Notes: generated by a model from the letters alone, not told the origin. A stretch of DNA of 64,000 nt from Nitzschia sp. pyKryTriq1 (GCA_956465555.1 OY101115.1:4316120-4380119), one strand, 5' to 3'; shown: positions 51,501 through 61,282, numbered from the stretch's first letter. Program-made: numbers and translations.

Positions 51501-54500
51501 CCAAGTGCTTCTGCTAAGCTCCCAGGTTGAGCTTGAAAGCGAGTTTCTCGGTCCTCGTCTTCGCTATCGTTCTCACCCGAGGATGATTCGGAGGAGTCGC
51601 TATCAGATCGTGTCTTCGGTCCATTGTTTCCAACTTGTCGAATGGCCGGTGCTGTCCGCGATGGATCAACCCTCATTCCAAGAATAGCTGCAAGACTACC
51701 CGGTTGTGGCATAGAAGGCGCGTGCTTATTGGTATTGGATGGCATTCTGGACGTAGCTATAGCCATTGGGATTATCGCATCAGGTGGCGATTGGTTGGCT
51801 CGAATGGGCGGGGCTTTTGATGACGAGTCAATGCTCATTCCAAGCGCAAATGCCAGACTTCCAGGCTGAGGTTGATTGACCGCTTCAGAGAAACCAGTTG
51901 GCATGGCCCTGGGGGTGGAATTCGCCACAACGGCATCCAACAGACTCTTCTTTCCACTGCTCGGGGTATCAGTCTGCTGACGCACAGCTGGGGCACGCCT
52001 GTCCGAGTCGACTGACATTCCCAGTGCTGCTGCAAGGCTACCAGCTTGGGCTTGGTTTGGCGTCTTCTGGATGGACGACTTTGCCGCACTGGAAAACACG
52101 GTCTCGAACATATTCTTCTTCGCAACTTGCGGCGAATGGTTGGCTCGAATGGGCGGGGCTTTTGATGACGAGTCAACGCTCATTCCAAGCGCAAATGCCA
52201 GACTTCCAGGCTGAGGTTGATTGACCGCTTCAGAGAAACCAGTTGGCATGGCCCTGGGGGTGGAATTCGCCACAACGGCATCCAACAGACTCTTCTTTCC
52301 ACTGCTCGGGGTATCAGTCTGCTGACGCACAGCTGGGGCACGCCTGTCCGAGTCGACTGACATTCCCAGTGCTGCTGCAAGGCTACCAGCTTGGGCTTGG
52401 TTTGGCGTCTTCTGGATGGACGACTTTGCCGCACTGGAAAACACGGTCTCGAACATATTCTTCTTCGCAACATGCGGCGATTGGTTGGCTCGAATGGGCG
52501 GGGCTTTTGATGATGAGTCAACGCTCATTCCAAGCGCAAATGCCAGACTTCCAGGCTGAGGTTGATTGAGCGCTTCAGAGAAACCAGTTGGCATGGCCCT
52601 GGGGGTGGAATTCGCCACAACGGCATCCAACAGACTCTTCTTTCCACTGCTCGGGGTATCAGTCTGCTGACGCACAGCTGGGGCACGCCTGTCCGAGTCG
52701 ACTGACATTCCCAGTGCTGCTGCAAGGCTACCAGCTTGGGCTTGGTTTGGCGTCTTCTGGATGGACGACTTTGCCGCACTGGAAAACACGGTCTCGAACA
52801 TATTCTTCTTCGCAACATGCGGCGATTGGTTGGCTCGAATGGGCGGGGCTTTTGATGATGAGTCAACGCTCATTCCAAGCGCAAATGCCAGACTTCCAGG
52901 CTGAGGTTGATTGAGCGCTTCAGAGAAACCAGTTGGCATGGCCCTGGGGGTGGAATTCGCCACAACGGCATCCAACAGACTCTTCTTTCCACTGCTCGGG
53001 GTATCAGTCTGCTGACGCACAGCTGGGGCACGCCTGTCTGAGTCGACTGACATTCCCAGTGCTGCTGCAAGGCTACCAGCTTGGGCTTGGTTTGGCGTCT
53101 TCTGGATGGACGACTTTGCCGCATTGGAAAACACGGTCTCGAACATATTCTTCTTCGCAACATGCGGCGATTGGTTGGCTCGAATGGGCGGGGCTTTTGA
53201 TGACGAGTCAACGCTCATTCCAAGCGCAAATGCCAGACTTCCAGGCTGAGGTTGATTGACCGCTTCAGAGAAACCAGTTGGCATGGCCCTGGGGGTGGAA
53301 TTCGCCACAACGGCATCCAACAGACTCTTCTTTCCACTGCTCGGGGTATCAGTCTGCTGACGCACAGCTGGGGCACGCCTGTCCGAGTCGACTGACATTC
53401 CCAGTGCTGCTGCAAGGCTACCAGCTTGGGCTTGGTTTGGCGTCTTCTGGATGGACGACTTTGCCGCACTGGAAAACACGGTCTCGAACATATTCTTCTT
53501 CGCAACATGCGGCGATTGGTTGGCTCGAATGGGCGGGGCTTTTGATGACGAGTCAACGCTCATTCCAAGCGCAAATGCCAGACTTCCAGGCTGAGGTGCA
53601 TCATTGAGATCGGAAAAGTTAGTCAGTTTTGTTTTTGGGTTAACATTATTCACCATGGCATCCAACAGACTCTTCTTTCCATGATTTGGGGTTTCTGCTT
53701 GCAGGCGAACTGGGTGAGCATGTTTGTTGGCGTCCACCGACATTCCCAGTGCTGCTGCAAGGCTACCTGCCTGGGCATGATGAGCTGTTTGGGACCTAGG
53801 AGCCTCTTCTACAGTTTGACGGACTGTGGGAGCATGTTTGTTAGAGTCCACCGACATTCCCAAAGCTGCTGCGAGGCTACCAGCCTCGGCCTGATGATAT
53901 GTCTGTTGGCTTGATGATTTTGCTGCGCTTGCAAACACGGTCTCGAACATGTTTTGCTTTGGTAATAATGGTGACTGGCTGGCTCGGATAGGAGGAGCAT
54001 GCGATGTCGGGTCGACAGCCATACCAAGGGCTGCAGCCAAGCTTCCAACCTGTGGCTGGGCAGTGTTATCGATACGCTGTTCCCCTGCTTGGTAGATGCC
54101 ACTATTAGGTACTGCTGATGGCGTAGCCCTCTGGACCCTCTTTTCATCTTGCTTGACTCCAAAGAAGGAAGCAGGTAGACCAAGTGTATCTGCAAGATAT
54201 TCCATCTGGGCAGTCTCGTCAGCCGGGGCTTCTGCTCTAGTGGACATTTTCCCGTCTCGCTGTTTGTCAGGCTTAATACCAGTTTTGACTCCCATGATCT
54301 TGGCAAGGTTGGACTCATCGACGCCAAGCTCCTTATTTGCGGACTTGATAGCCTTGGCCTTGATGCGTTCAAGTCGTGACATCGCCCTTTCTTTGTCTGC
54401 CCGTTTCTCTTCTTTGGTCACGGGTTGTGGTTTGAAGGTACGTTCTCGAACTGGAGCTGCCGAAGATGAGGGATCAATCGACATTCCAAGAGCTGAGGCC

Positions 54501-56443
54501 AAGGAATGATGTTTCGGCGCGATTGAGGGAGCAACATTGTCTTCTTCCATTTCTTCTCCTTCTGATTCCGTCTCATTGTCTTCGACCTTGACATTCTTGA
54601 TGACTTCCTGGAATAGCTTCCTGGAACCCGTGGAGCAAACGGATCCAGCACTTGATGGGATCGGTTCAGCTCCTGCCGGTTTAGACTTGGGTGATGGCGT
54701 TGTATTGACTCCGAAAAAAGATGCGGGTAGGCCAAGAGTTTCTGCAAGATATTGCATCTGAGCGGCTTCGTCGATTGATGGTTCCATGTTGGAGGCTTGT
54801 GCCTTGCTGTTTTTAACCAGGGGGTTTCCTGATTTACCAGCTGAATTCACACCCATAAGATTCGCCAGTCTGGACTCATCGACGCCAAGCTCCTTGTTGG
54901 CAGATTTGATAGCCTTGGCTTTGATACGTTCAAGTCGCGTCATCGCTCTTTCTTTATCTGCTCGCTTTTCTTCCTTCGTCATCGGCTGAGGCTTGAAGGT
55001 TCGAATTGGAGGCGCTTTAGGACTAGGATCGACCATCATTCCAAGGGCGGAAGCCAAGGAACTTGGTTGTGGGGCAACGGAAGAGGATTCGCTTTCCCCC
55101 TCGCTTTCCGCCCCAGCAGATTCTGTCTCGTCCTTATCTTCAACCCGCACTTTTTTCATGGCTTCCTCGAACAGTGACCTGCTGCTGGGGGAGGAAGCGT
55201 GGGAACCAACACTTGGACGCTTCTCTTGATTCGCTGCAGTAGGCTTGGGGGGTGTCGCCTTGACGCCAAACATGGATGGCGGCAAACCAAGCGACTCGGC
55301 TAGATACGTCATCTGCGCTTCCTCGTTCCTTCCATTAACAGCTATTTGCATTGCTTGATTCTTCTGTGGCATGCCCTCGGCTGGAGTGGTAGGCTCCGAA
55401 GCATTTCGCATCCCCATGACCGACGAAAGGTTTCCTCCATCCATTCCAAATTCTTTCGTCGCCGACTTGATCGCCTTGGCCTTGATTCGCTCCAGTCGAT
55501 TCATCGCCTTTTCTTTCTCAGCCATCTTGGCCGCCCAGGTGGGATCGACCGGCGGTAGTGGTGCGGTCTCGGGGGTCCTCTCGGCGGGGGCGACCTTGGA
55601 GGATCGACGCTTGGAGGATGATTTGCCCGACGACTTTTTCCCTGGCTCCCGGCGACTCGGTTTATTCTTTTGTCGGGAAGAAGAAGAGCTCGAGTGTCGA
55701 GAGACTGACAAGGAGGATCGACGCTGAGATATTCCTCCCCCCCCTCCTCCTGATGACTTGCTCGATTTCGAAGATTTCTCTGCGAAGAAAGACGCGGGAA
55801 GCCCGAGTGTTTGAGCCAACATTTGAATGTCTTCGTCTTGACCATCATAATCCGCACCAGCAACATCTGCGGACTTGCTCCTACGAACCCCTCGTTGCCT
55901 CTCACGGTTATTTCTATTCTTATTCCCGGCTGCACCTGATGATGATGGCGGCTTACCTGCAGACATAGACATGACGGCCCGAGCCTTGATCTCTTCCATC
56001 CGCGAGAGCGATTCTTCTTTTCGTCCCGACGAGGAGGTCATCTTGTTGCTTTTTCGACCCCTTTCTACCTCGTATGGATTCTTGTTCATCTCGTACGTAT
56101 AGAAGCGAGACTGCTCTCCTGGCCGGTCAATACTGGAGTGATCAGATGTGATTTCAGCAGTAGTCGGCGTATCATCGGTCGCCCGGCCCTTTCCATAGGG
56201 GGGCGTTTGTTGATGTTGTTGTTGCATCATCATCATGCCGGGTAGCATGTCTTCTTCGATGGAACTGACGCCAGAAAGGTCACCGCTACTAGTAGAATGA
56301 CCACTCGGATCGGTGAAGGAGGGAGTGCTGTCGTTGCGGTTGGCAGAGTTTAAACCGCCCCCCATACCGGCACCACCCTGCATCATCTTCATGCGGTCTC
56401 CCAGGGATAAACCTGGCGCTGCTCTCCCAGCATAGAACGCCAT
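48536..56443 (-). CDS. Giant 2635-residue repeat protein built on a GSLAxALGM motif
   Basis: One uninterrupted frame of 7.9 kb. I count about 33 copies of a roughly 24-residue motif, QxGSLAxALGMxVDxxxxAPxxR, from near residue 455 to the C terminus. The N-terminal part (about 130-830) instead carries four copies of RLERIKAKAIKSAxKE and four of LAxTLGLPASFFG, in alternation. Between motifs lie disordered spacers, some strongly acidic (SDSDSGSDDSEI-like, 1930-2160). Residues about 945-1531 are five near-identical 115-residue blocks, and 1664-1914 are 46-residue blocks. There is no signal peptide, membrane segment or enzyme motif. It may be a scaffold with many equivalent peptide docking sites. 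The first ATG of the frame is used. Confidence 0.8.
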   Translation of the reverse strand: MAFYAGRAAPGLSLGDRMKMMQGGAGMGGGLNSANRNDSTPSFTDPSGHSTSSGDLSGVSSIEEDMLPGMMMMQQQHQQTPPYGKGRATDDTPTTAEITSDHSSIDRPGEQSRFYTYEMNKNPYEVERGRKSNKMTSSSGRKEESLSRMEEIKARAVMSMSAGKPPSSSGAAGNKNRNNRERQRGVRRSKSADVAGADYDGQDEDIQMLAQTLGLPASFFAEKSSKSSKSSGGGGGGISQRRSSLSVSRHSSSSSSRQKNKPSRREPGKKSSGKSSSKRRSSKVAPAERTPETAPLPPVDPTWAAKMAEKEKAMNRLERIKAKAIKSATKEFGMDGGNLSSVMGMRNASEPTTPAEGMPQKNQAMQIAVNGRNEEAQMTYLAESLGLPPSMFGVKATPPKPTAANQEKRPSVGSHASSPSSRSLFEEAMKKVRVEDKDETESAGAESEGESESSSVAPQPSSLASALGMMVDPSPKAPPIRTFKPQPMTKEEKRADKERAMTRLERIKAKAIKSANKELGVDESRLANLMGVNSAGKSGNPLVKNSKAQASNMEPSIDEAAQMQYLAETLGLPASFFGVNTTPSPKSKPAGAEPIPSSAGSVCSTGSRKLFQEVIKNVKVEDNETESEGEEMEEDNVAPSIAPKHHSLASALGMSIDPSSSAAPVRERTFKPQPVTKEEKRADKERAMSRLERIKAKAIKSANKELGVDESNLAKIMGVKTGIKPDKQRDGKMSTRAEAPADETAQMEYLADTLGLPASFFGVKQDEKRVQRATPSAVPNSGIYQAGEQRIDNTAQPQVGSLAAALGMAVDPTSHAPPIRASQSPLLPKQNMFETVFASAAKSSSQQTYHQAEAGSLAAALGMSVDSNKHAPTVRQTVEEAPRSQTAHHAQAGSLAAALGMSVDANKHAHPVRLQAETPNHGKKSLLDAMVNNVNPKTKLTNFSDLNDAPQPGSLAFALGMSVDSSSKAPPIRANQSPHVAKKNMFETVFSSAAKSSIQKTPNQAQAGSLAAALGMSVDSDRRAPAVRQQTDTPSSGKKSLLDAVVANSTPRAMPTGFSEAVNQPQPGSLAFALGMSVDSSSKAPPIRANQSPHVAKKNMFETVFSNAAKSSIQKTPNQAQAGSLAAALGMSVDSDRRAPAVRQQTDTPSSGKKSLLDAVVANSTPRAMPTGFSEALNQPQPGSLAFALGMSVDSSSKAPPIRANQSPHVAKKNMFETVFSSAAKSSIQKTPNQAQAGSLAAALGMSVDSDRRAPAVRQQTDTPSSGKKSLLDAVVANSTPRAMPTGFSEALNQPQPGSLAFALGMSVDSSSKAPPIRANQSPHVAKKNMFETVFSSAAKSSIQKTPNQAQAGSLAAALGMSVDSDRRAPAVRQQTDTPSSGKKSLLDAVVANSTPRAMPTGFSEAVNQPQPGSLAFALGMSVDSSSKAPPIRANHSPQVAKKNMFETVFSSAAKSSIQKTPNQAQAGSLAAALGMSVDSDRRAPAVRQQTDTPSSGKKSLLDAVVANSTPRAMPTGFSEAVNQPQPGSLAFALGMSIDSSSKAPPIRANQSPPDAIIPMAIATSRMPSNTNKHAPSMPQPGSLAAILGMRVDPSRTAPAIRQVGNNGPKTRSDSDSSESSSGENDSEDEDRETRFQAQPGSLAEALGMVVDPSSRAPAVRQTRDIGQLAQPIRTSNETPKFQPQVGSLAAALGMVVDPSSRARPIRQTQPVPPIQTSNETPKFQPQAGSLAAALGMVVDPSSRAPPIRQTGDIGQPVPPIRTSNETPKFQPQVGSLAAALGMVVDPSSRAPPIRQPRDIGQPVPPIRTFNETPKFQPQAGSLAAALGMVVDPSSRAPPIRQPRDIGQPVPPIRTSNETPKFQPQVGSLAAALGMVVDPSSRAPPIRQPRDIGQPVPPIRTSNETPKFQPQVGSLAAALGMAVDPSSRAPAIRQMGRDLPQTKKLSDDISESDSVSDDSGSDEEDQGPRFLPQVGSLAEALGMAIDPTLKAAAIRQTGNNAPPMRTLSDEHSDCDSDFDSDSGSDDSEIYKEVERPRFQPQAGSLAEALGMAIDPSSRAAAIRQNGHDAPPMKNLSDEHSDSDSDSGSDASDSDEEEQRPRFLPQAGSLAEALGMAIDPSSRAAAIRQNGHDAPPMKTLSDEHSYSDSDSGSDDCSSSDEEDHAPRFKPQPGSLAEALGIVIDPSSRAAAIRQTGHDAPPMKVDQAIRSVKTADPQPDRGILASGFGLVVEISSRVPIVGYVVPMVSHVVSSLQTPPRAEKRELREDVHSLPVEGRLQSYPQSGSLDEALGLNIGRSAQGPTIHYGGSPEDALGLDTVTQQQFVTSRGGKSNRREASKGIERGNVARFEPQAGSLAEALGLSIDPSSRAPPVRQVAAAKVAGEGSDSASESSSESSDDDSEEDEEELPRIKAQSGSRAADVFCSPIKNASVDRLTTCQPQSGSLAAALGMSIDTNKRAPSVRQNEHQPQTGSLAAALGMTIDPNRQAPPVRQTETAVRPTKNLFDTAHLHTAPAALGIRMNTYSSPMTQSILTINAEPASMPRKNLFKTVFSKAAVQPPTSSSNKKKNLFEAIITSSGGSRQSKQSSHSPASRGASTTTTTTTTTISQPSPGSLAAVLGMRVDLSTKSPAVRPAY
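50700..51420. repeat. 138-bp coding tandem repeat (46 residues per unit)
   Basis: About five units inside the giant repeat gene. The AGCTTCCGACTTGTGGTTGG word recurs at about 50701 and 50838, and variants continue at 138-bp steps; one unit is shortened (near 51310). Confidence 0.85.
51843..53607. repeat. 345-bp coding tandem repeat (115 residues per unit), five copies
   Basis: Near-identical 345-bp units with anchors (GCAAATGCCAGACTTCCAGG) at about 51847, 52192, 52537, 52882, 53227 and 53572. Differences between units are a handful of single bases, such as CCGAG/CTGAG and GATTGACC/GATTGAGC. The period is a multiple of three, so the frame is kept. Confidence 0.95.
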
Positions 56444-57953
56444 CGTCTTGGATTGTTCTAGTTTTTAGAAGAGAAAATAGGTTGATGCCTTGTTTGTGTC
56501 ATGGCAGGTACATTGAAAAGGGCGCGCCTCGGTCTCGACGATTTTGATTTCGGGGTCCGATTTCGGATCGGCGATCGACGCGACGGATGCACGTTCCTTG
56601 CCTTTTATTGATGCGCCGTTGATGCTCAACGTCCGAGACGAAATAAAAGATCCGTCCCTCAACGCTCCACACTCCGATATTATAGCCCGATAATGACCGG
56701 AACAGATAGGTGGGAAGATCCGGTGTCATGGGCTATAATAATTTCAAAGAAGATCGAATTTCATTGGCAGAAAGACGTCTCACTCTGCATACGTCAGAGA
56801 CTTTTAGAGATGGTTTGGGCCTTTTTACACCCAAGCACGCATGCAGACTGATGGAATCATCATCATTGGAACACCTTCTTCGACATCGGCTACCGGTATG
56901 CTGTGGACAAGCGGCGCTCGCTATTGTACCTGTAGGTCTACCGTACATACTGTACCGGCACATCGGATGCTTTTGATTGCCTCGAATAAATAATGATTCG
57001 TCATCGTCCTTCTACTAACTGTACCTGTATCTTGACAAAGGAGGTAATAATAAATACGATGTACCTGCTGCTGAACAGCTTCAATAATGACTCCACTAAG
57101 TATTATTTATAGTACTACTACTTGTTGTAGTACCAGTACTCGTACCAGTACCGGTACTACTCGTATGTGCCGGTAGGTGAATTCAGCCTCGCTTCCTCAC
57201 CACCACGGTTCGCGGGATGAAGGCATGAGGCATCTCATGGATCACCACCCAGTATATATCCAGAATGACCGGGGAAATCTTGTTGTCCATCATGCATGAT
57301 CGTCATCGATCATCTACCATTTCCGTCTTTCTTCTTCATCCCTCCTCCCTACTACTCGTACTATGCCTTCCCCCCACCAGTGTGCGTCATCCTCACTTTG
57401 AACGAGGAGGTAGCTTTCTATTCTGTAACAATACTCTCAAAATTTAATCAACTGAATTGCTAGTATAGAGTAGCCAGGGCATCATTGTTTCCTTTTGCGG
57501 CTGAGAGATGCTGCTACTCACTTTCTTGGTCGTCAAAACAGCTGTTTGACTGGGTCATTTGGTCCAGGGTGCTGGTGATGGTGTGTTCTGGATCCTCGTT
57601 TTCTTAGTTTTTCTTCAGTCACCGCCACGACGACTAGTACTATGGCTTCAGACTTTGGCAAATCCTTGCGGAACCGCCAACACATTAGTCTATCTAATAC
57701 ACTACTCTCTCTCTCTCTCTCTCTAGCAGAGACTACCTAATAACAACCTACCGGTACCTGGTGCAGTAACAGTCTACCCGCCTACTGGAAACATGTTCTC
57801 GAGACTGATACTTCTTTGGAGGAAGAGGGAGAAGGAGACAAACTTAGTAGTAAATCTCTATCGACGCTTCGGTAGCGACGACGAGCCTTCCGACTTAACT
57901 TGAAGCGATTGAAATAATTCCTCCGATGATGACGTACATTGTATGCTGTTTCA
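56444..57953. other. Intergenic upstream of the giant repeat gene
   Basis: About 1.5 kb. It has GTAC words at about 57125-57168 (CCAGTACCGGTACTAC), a CT microsatellite at about 57706-57724 and no convincing exon. Confidence 0.55.
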
Positions 57954-59415
57954 TCATGATCGTCGCCTTGATCCTGTTCTGACAGTACCAGTAGTACGTG
58001 TACCACGGTGTCCTTGTTTGGTGCTGTTGGTGTTGGTGTTGGTGTTGCTTCCACTACAACCAGAAGTATTAGGTTCTATGTCTGGCATTTCCGTCCGCGT
58101 TTCTTCGCCCTCACTATCAATGTGAACGGACCAGCTTTTTTGAGCGTCCATGGCGTAGTTGGCGCATTCTATGTGCATAAGTCAGCATCAGTCAGTATAG
58201 TAGTATGGACAGATCGAGGTACAGTAGAAACAACAACAGGAAATAAGTAATGTGAGGATAGGATACGCAGGACAACAACAACACAACTGGGCAAGACAAT
58301 CCCATGAGTATCCACCGTTCGCCTTATTACTTACGGTCCGCAATAGCATTGTCTTTGCGATAGACGTGTTGCAGAGAATAGTCCAGAGTAATATTATGAT
58401 TCTTGTGGCAAAGCTCTCGAATCTTGTGCATCCATTCTTGTGCGCATTGATAATTCGGACGGAGACTGTCTCCGACTTTGTATGCTCCTTTCATTTGTTG
58501 AATGACCAAGTTGGAATCTCCTTGAATCGTCAAGTGGACTACTTTTACGTTGTTGTTGTTGTTGTTGCTGTTGTTGCTCGTCCTTTTGTTTTCATGACTA
58601 TCAATGCTCGTATCAATCATCCAACAGGAAAGTTTCTCAAAGACGCATTCCAAACCCACAATCAATCCCCAATATTCCGCCTGATTATTCGTTTGTTTAC
58701 CACGAAGAAATCGCATGAGTCTCGTTTTGGATCGAGTCTTCAAGATTTTGTTGTTGTTGTTGTTGTTGTTGTTGTTGGAACTACTACGTGTAGTATCAGC
58801 ACTACTCGATGTACCGGTAGTTGGCGGTGGTGCTGCCGCCTCTGCTGCCATGACACGGACACTCACTACTTCGGCACCACTCCCCGCCAAACCTGGATTC
58901 CCACGTGATCCTCCATCAAAACTGAGCAACAAGGACAAATCCGCGTGTGTTATTGTTGCGTCTGTTGATGATGATTCCGTGAGTGTTGTCATACGTGTAC
59001 TACTAGCGGCAGCAACCCTGGGCCGTTTCTTGGCGGGAGGAGGAACACAATATGAAGGCGACGTCTCCTCCTCCGCTTGGTGAGATATTGAGCGCTTGGA
59101 ACTGTTCCGTATTGATGGGAGAGCCTCAGATGACAACTCATTCCATGATGGCGATGGTGATGATTTGCTAGTATAGCGGTGTTTCTGAAGAAAGGCTTGG
59201 GCATCATTCTTCGCTGGAAAACACTTGTAAATAGCTCCACTGAATCCTTTGACTTGTCGTTCACACTCAGACCACGAGTCAAAGATACCGACGGTACGTC
59301 CAATGGCCACGGCATAGTACTTGGATTTGGATTTGGACTTGGTGTTGCTTGTTTTTGCCATATTACTATTCGTAGCTGTAAGTGTACATCGTTGTCGCCG
59401 TTCCTTTTCCGTCAT
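57954..59415 (-). CDS. Ribonuclease H1
   Basis: Two exons, complement(57954..58168, 58335..59415), encode 431 residues; the 166-bp intron has donor GTAAGT and acceptor ATAG. Residues about 32-78 (KYYAVAIGRTVGIFDSWSEC to DAQAFLQKH) are the RNase H1 hybrid-binding domain. The catalytic domain has Asp167 in LSFDGGSRGNPG, Glu247 in NNQAEYWGLIVGLE, Asp300 in IQGDSNLVIQQMKG and Asp360 in RKDNAIAD; the splice gives ADQCANYAMDAQ, the family's expected AD..AN.AMD. It cuts RNA in RNA-DNA hybrids in nucleus or organelle. Odd: asparagine runs interrupt the catalytic domain at about 214-222 and 281-289. The C-terminal tail is Asn/Thr- and Arg-rich. Confidence 0.9.
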
Positions 59416-59914
59416 TGTGGATCATCTATTCTATCGTACAAAGTATCGCACCGATACCGGTAGCGTATTACCGTAAATAGCTAGTCAGGCGCCCCTTCAA
59501 TCCCAAAATTTTCCCCCAAGGCTGCGCAGATACACGCGTGTGGGCAGCGGCCCCACCATCGCGCTCCAAAGCCAATCCGATCGCCCCCCTTTCGAGGGCA
59601 CTATAGGGGACTCGAAAGGGGGGCGGTTTGACGAAGATCCTTTTTGTGTGCGTTGGATATTACAGTATGTATACTCGTACCAGGTACAGTTTCATGCTGG
59701 ATGTTGGGAAACTTCTCAACGGTTCAACACAACATTTCGTATGAGCAATAGTACGAATACTGTACAACACTGAATACCCGGATACTGTATCATACGGTAC
59801 AACAAGGAGATAGCCCTATTCATTTCGTTGCTTTATCATATTCTTCCGATAGATACTTTTACTCCTACCAGTACTACTACTACTATCAATCAATTCATTG
59901 GTGGGATTATCCTC
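59416..59914. other. Divergent promoter region with a perfect hairpin
   Basis: 499 bp between RNase H1 and the GT8-like gene. It holds the inverted repeat at 59582-59625 and short GTAC words near 59670-59690 and 59785-59800. Confidence 0.6.
59582..59625. repeat. Perfect 15-bp inverted repeat (hairpin)
   Basis: Left arm CGCCCCCCTTTCGAG (59582-59596) and right arm CTCGAAAGGGGGGCG (59611-59625) are exact reverse complements, separated by a 14-base loop. There is no T-run after it that would suggest a simple terminator. Confidence 0.9.
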
Positions 59915-61282
59915 ATGGCCATCATGGTGGTGGATAATCGTCATGGCTCCAATAGGAGAAGCAACAATACATCGTCCAAGAAGAACAGCTTGTTTTGTGC
60001 TCTCTTTGCGACGTCGGTCTTCCTGAGTGCTTGGAATCTTCTCAGGATGACGGGCACCGGTGGTGTGCTCATCGCCTTCTACAAGACGCAGGCTTTGATC
60101 AACGACAATGGTCTCTTCGCTACTAACAAGAATAAGAATAAGAATACCATGCACGTTCTTTTGGCACTGTCCGGCAAACACGTGGGGTTCTTTCGAGAAG
60201 TAGATGTCTTACTCAAAAGTCTCTTGTTGAATGCACCCGATGATCCAACTTCTTCTTTGGAGATTCACATAGTTGCTGATGGTCCAGCCTATGCCATGTT
60301 GGAGCAACTTTTATATTCTGATAACGATACGGAGGGTAACAATCAAAAGCAGCAGCAGCAGCAGCAGAACAACAAAGGATCATTTTCTACGAATCTTCAT
60401 CGATGGAGGTCGAAGAATCCAGTGGTGGTTCGAACGTATAATTGTCAACCGCTCATTCCTCGATGGGAAGAAAAGATTCGTGAGTTGTACCGTCGGGGTG
60501 GGATGGATAGTGAAAGCACGAATTATGATTTGGAGTTTCATACTATTGGAGCATGGTTCCGTCTTTTTGTGCATGAAGTAATTCCCCTGTTAAAGAATGA
60601 TGATGATACTCCTGACGCGACTATCGAGAATATCCTGTTTATGGACTCTGATGTGGTTCTTTTGGCCAATCTTCAAGATTTGTGGAATCAATACGATCAT
60701 GCTCCTGCTGATGATTCTGATTCCTTGCCGACCTCATCGTCAACGTCATCCTCATCCTCACGCTACTATTTCCAGTGGGGTGCCTCCCAGTGTTCTGGAT
60801 TTATGGTCTTGAACGTTCCGAAAGTAGAAGAAATGTGGAAGATTGTCGATTCCTATGGACTGAGCAAGGCACAGCAACACATCGCTGACTCTACCAAGGG
60901 GGATCAATTTTTTCTTCGTACCTTCCAACTGGCCCAACCCGACAAGGTGGGATGGTTGCCAGACCGGTGGGACAACAACCTGGCCGACGGAATGTGGAAA
61001 TGGAGAAAAAATCTCGTCGAGCAACGACCGCAGATTGGGTACATTCATTTCAATGGCGGAGGCAAAAGTCAAGAGGCTTGGTTTTTGAAGAATGATACCG
61101 ATCCAACAATACTCTATGACAATGAGTGGGTGACGGACAGGGACACGGCAAATACTTTTGGGATTGTGGACTATTACATTCGGCTTCCGTGGAAATGGGC
61201 CCGCTACTTTGCCGAGGCCAAGATACCGAAGTGGAGCAACGGAACTCTCATTGAAATTCATTACAATCGAAGCCTTTCATAA
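59915..61282 (+). CDS. GT8-like glycosyltransferase, type II membrane protein
   Basis: A 455-residue protein. Residues about 27-46 (CALFATSVFLSAWNLLRM) form a signal anchor after a basic Asn/Ser-rich tail. The catalytic part has MHVLLALSGKHVGFFREVDV near 78, the DxD motif in ILFMDSDVVLLANLQDLW near 239, CSGFMVLNVPKVEEMW near 290, KGDQFFLRTFQL near 325 and GYIHFNGGGKS near 372. This order is that of GT8 retaining transferases, close to the xylosyl/glucosyl groups. Poly-Gln (near 150-156) and poly-Ser inserts interrupt loops. The frame runs upstream to a TTG; 59915 is the first ATG. The donor sugar is not known. Probably Golgi. Confidence 0.8.
   Translation: MAIMVVDNRHGSNRRSNNTSSKKNSLFCALFATSVFLSAWNLLRMTGTGGVLIAFYKTQALINDNGLFATNKNKNKNTMHVLLALSGKHVGFFREVDVLLKSLLLNAPDDPTSSLEIHIVADGPAYAMLEQLLYSDNDTEGNNQKQQQQQQNNKGSFSTNLHRWRSKNPVVVRTYNCQPLIPRWEEKIRELYRRGGMDSESTNYDLEFHTIGAWFRLFVHEVIPLLKNDDDTPDATIENILFMDSDVVLLANLQDLWNQYDHAPADDSDSLPTSSSTSSSSSRYYFQWGASQCSGFMVLNVPKVEEMWKIVDSYGLSKAQQHIADSTKGDQFFLRTFQLAQPDKVGWLPDRWDNNLADGMWKWRKNLVEQRPQIGYIHFNGGGKSQEAWFLKNDTDPTILYDNEWVTDRDTANTFGIVDYYIRLPWKWARYFAEAKIPKWSNGTLIEIHYNRSLS

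Noticed and set aside
51835-53607. Repeated open frames of 108-113 codons on both strands inside the 345-bp units
   Set aside because: They are by-products of the repeat in other frames of the giant gene. The frame of the long gene runs through the whole region without stops.
57782-58054. Minus-strand frame of 90 codons overlapping the RNase H1 second exon
   Set aside because: The exon 2 frame that restores the RNase H AD..AN.AMD motif is a different one, so this is a shadow.
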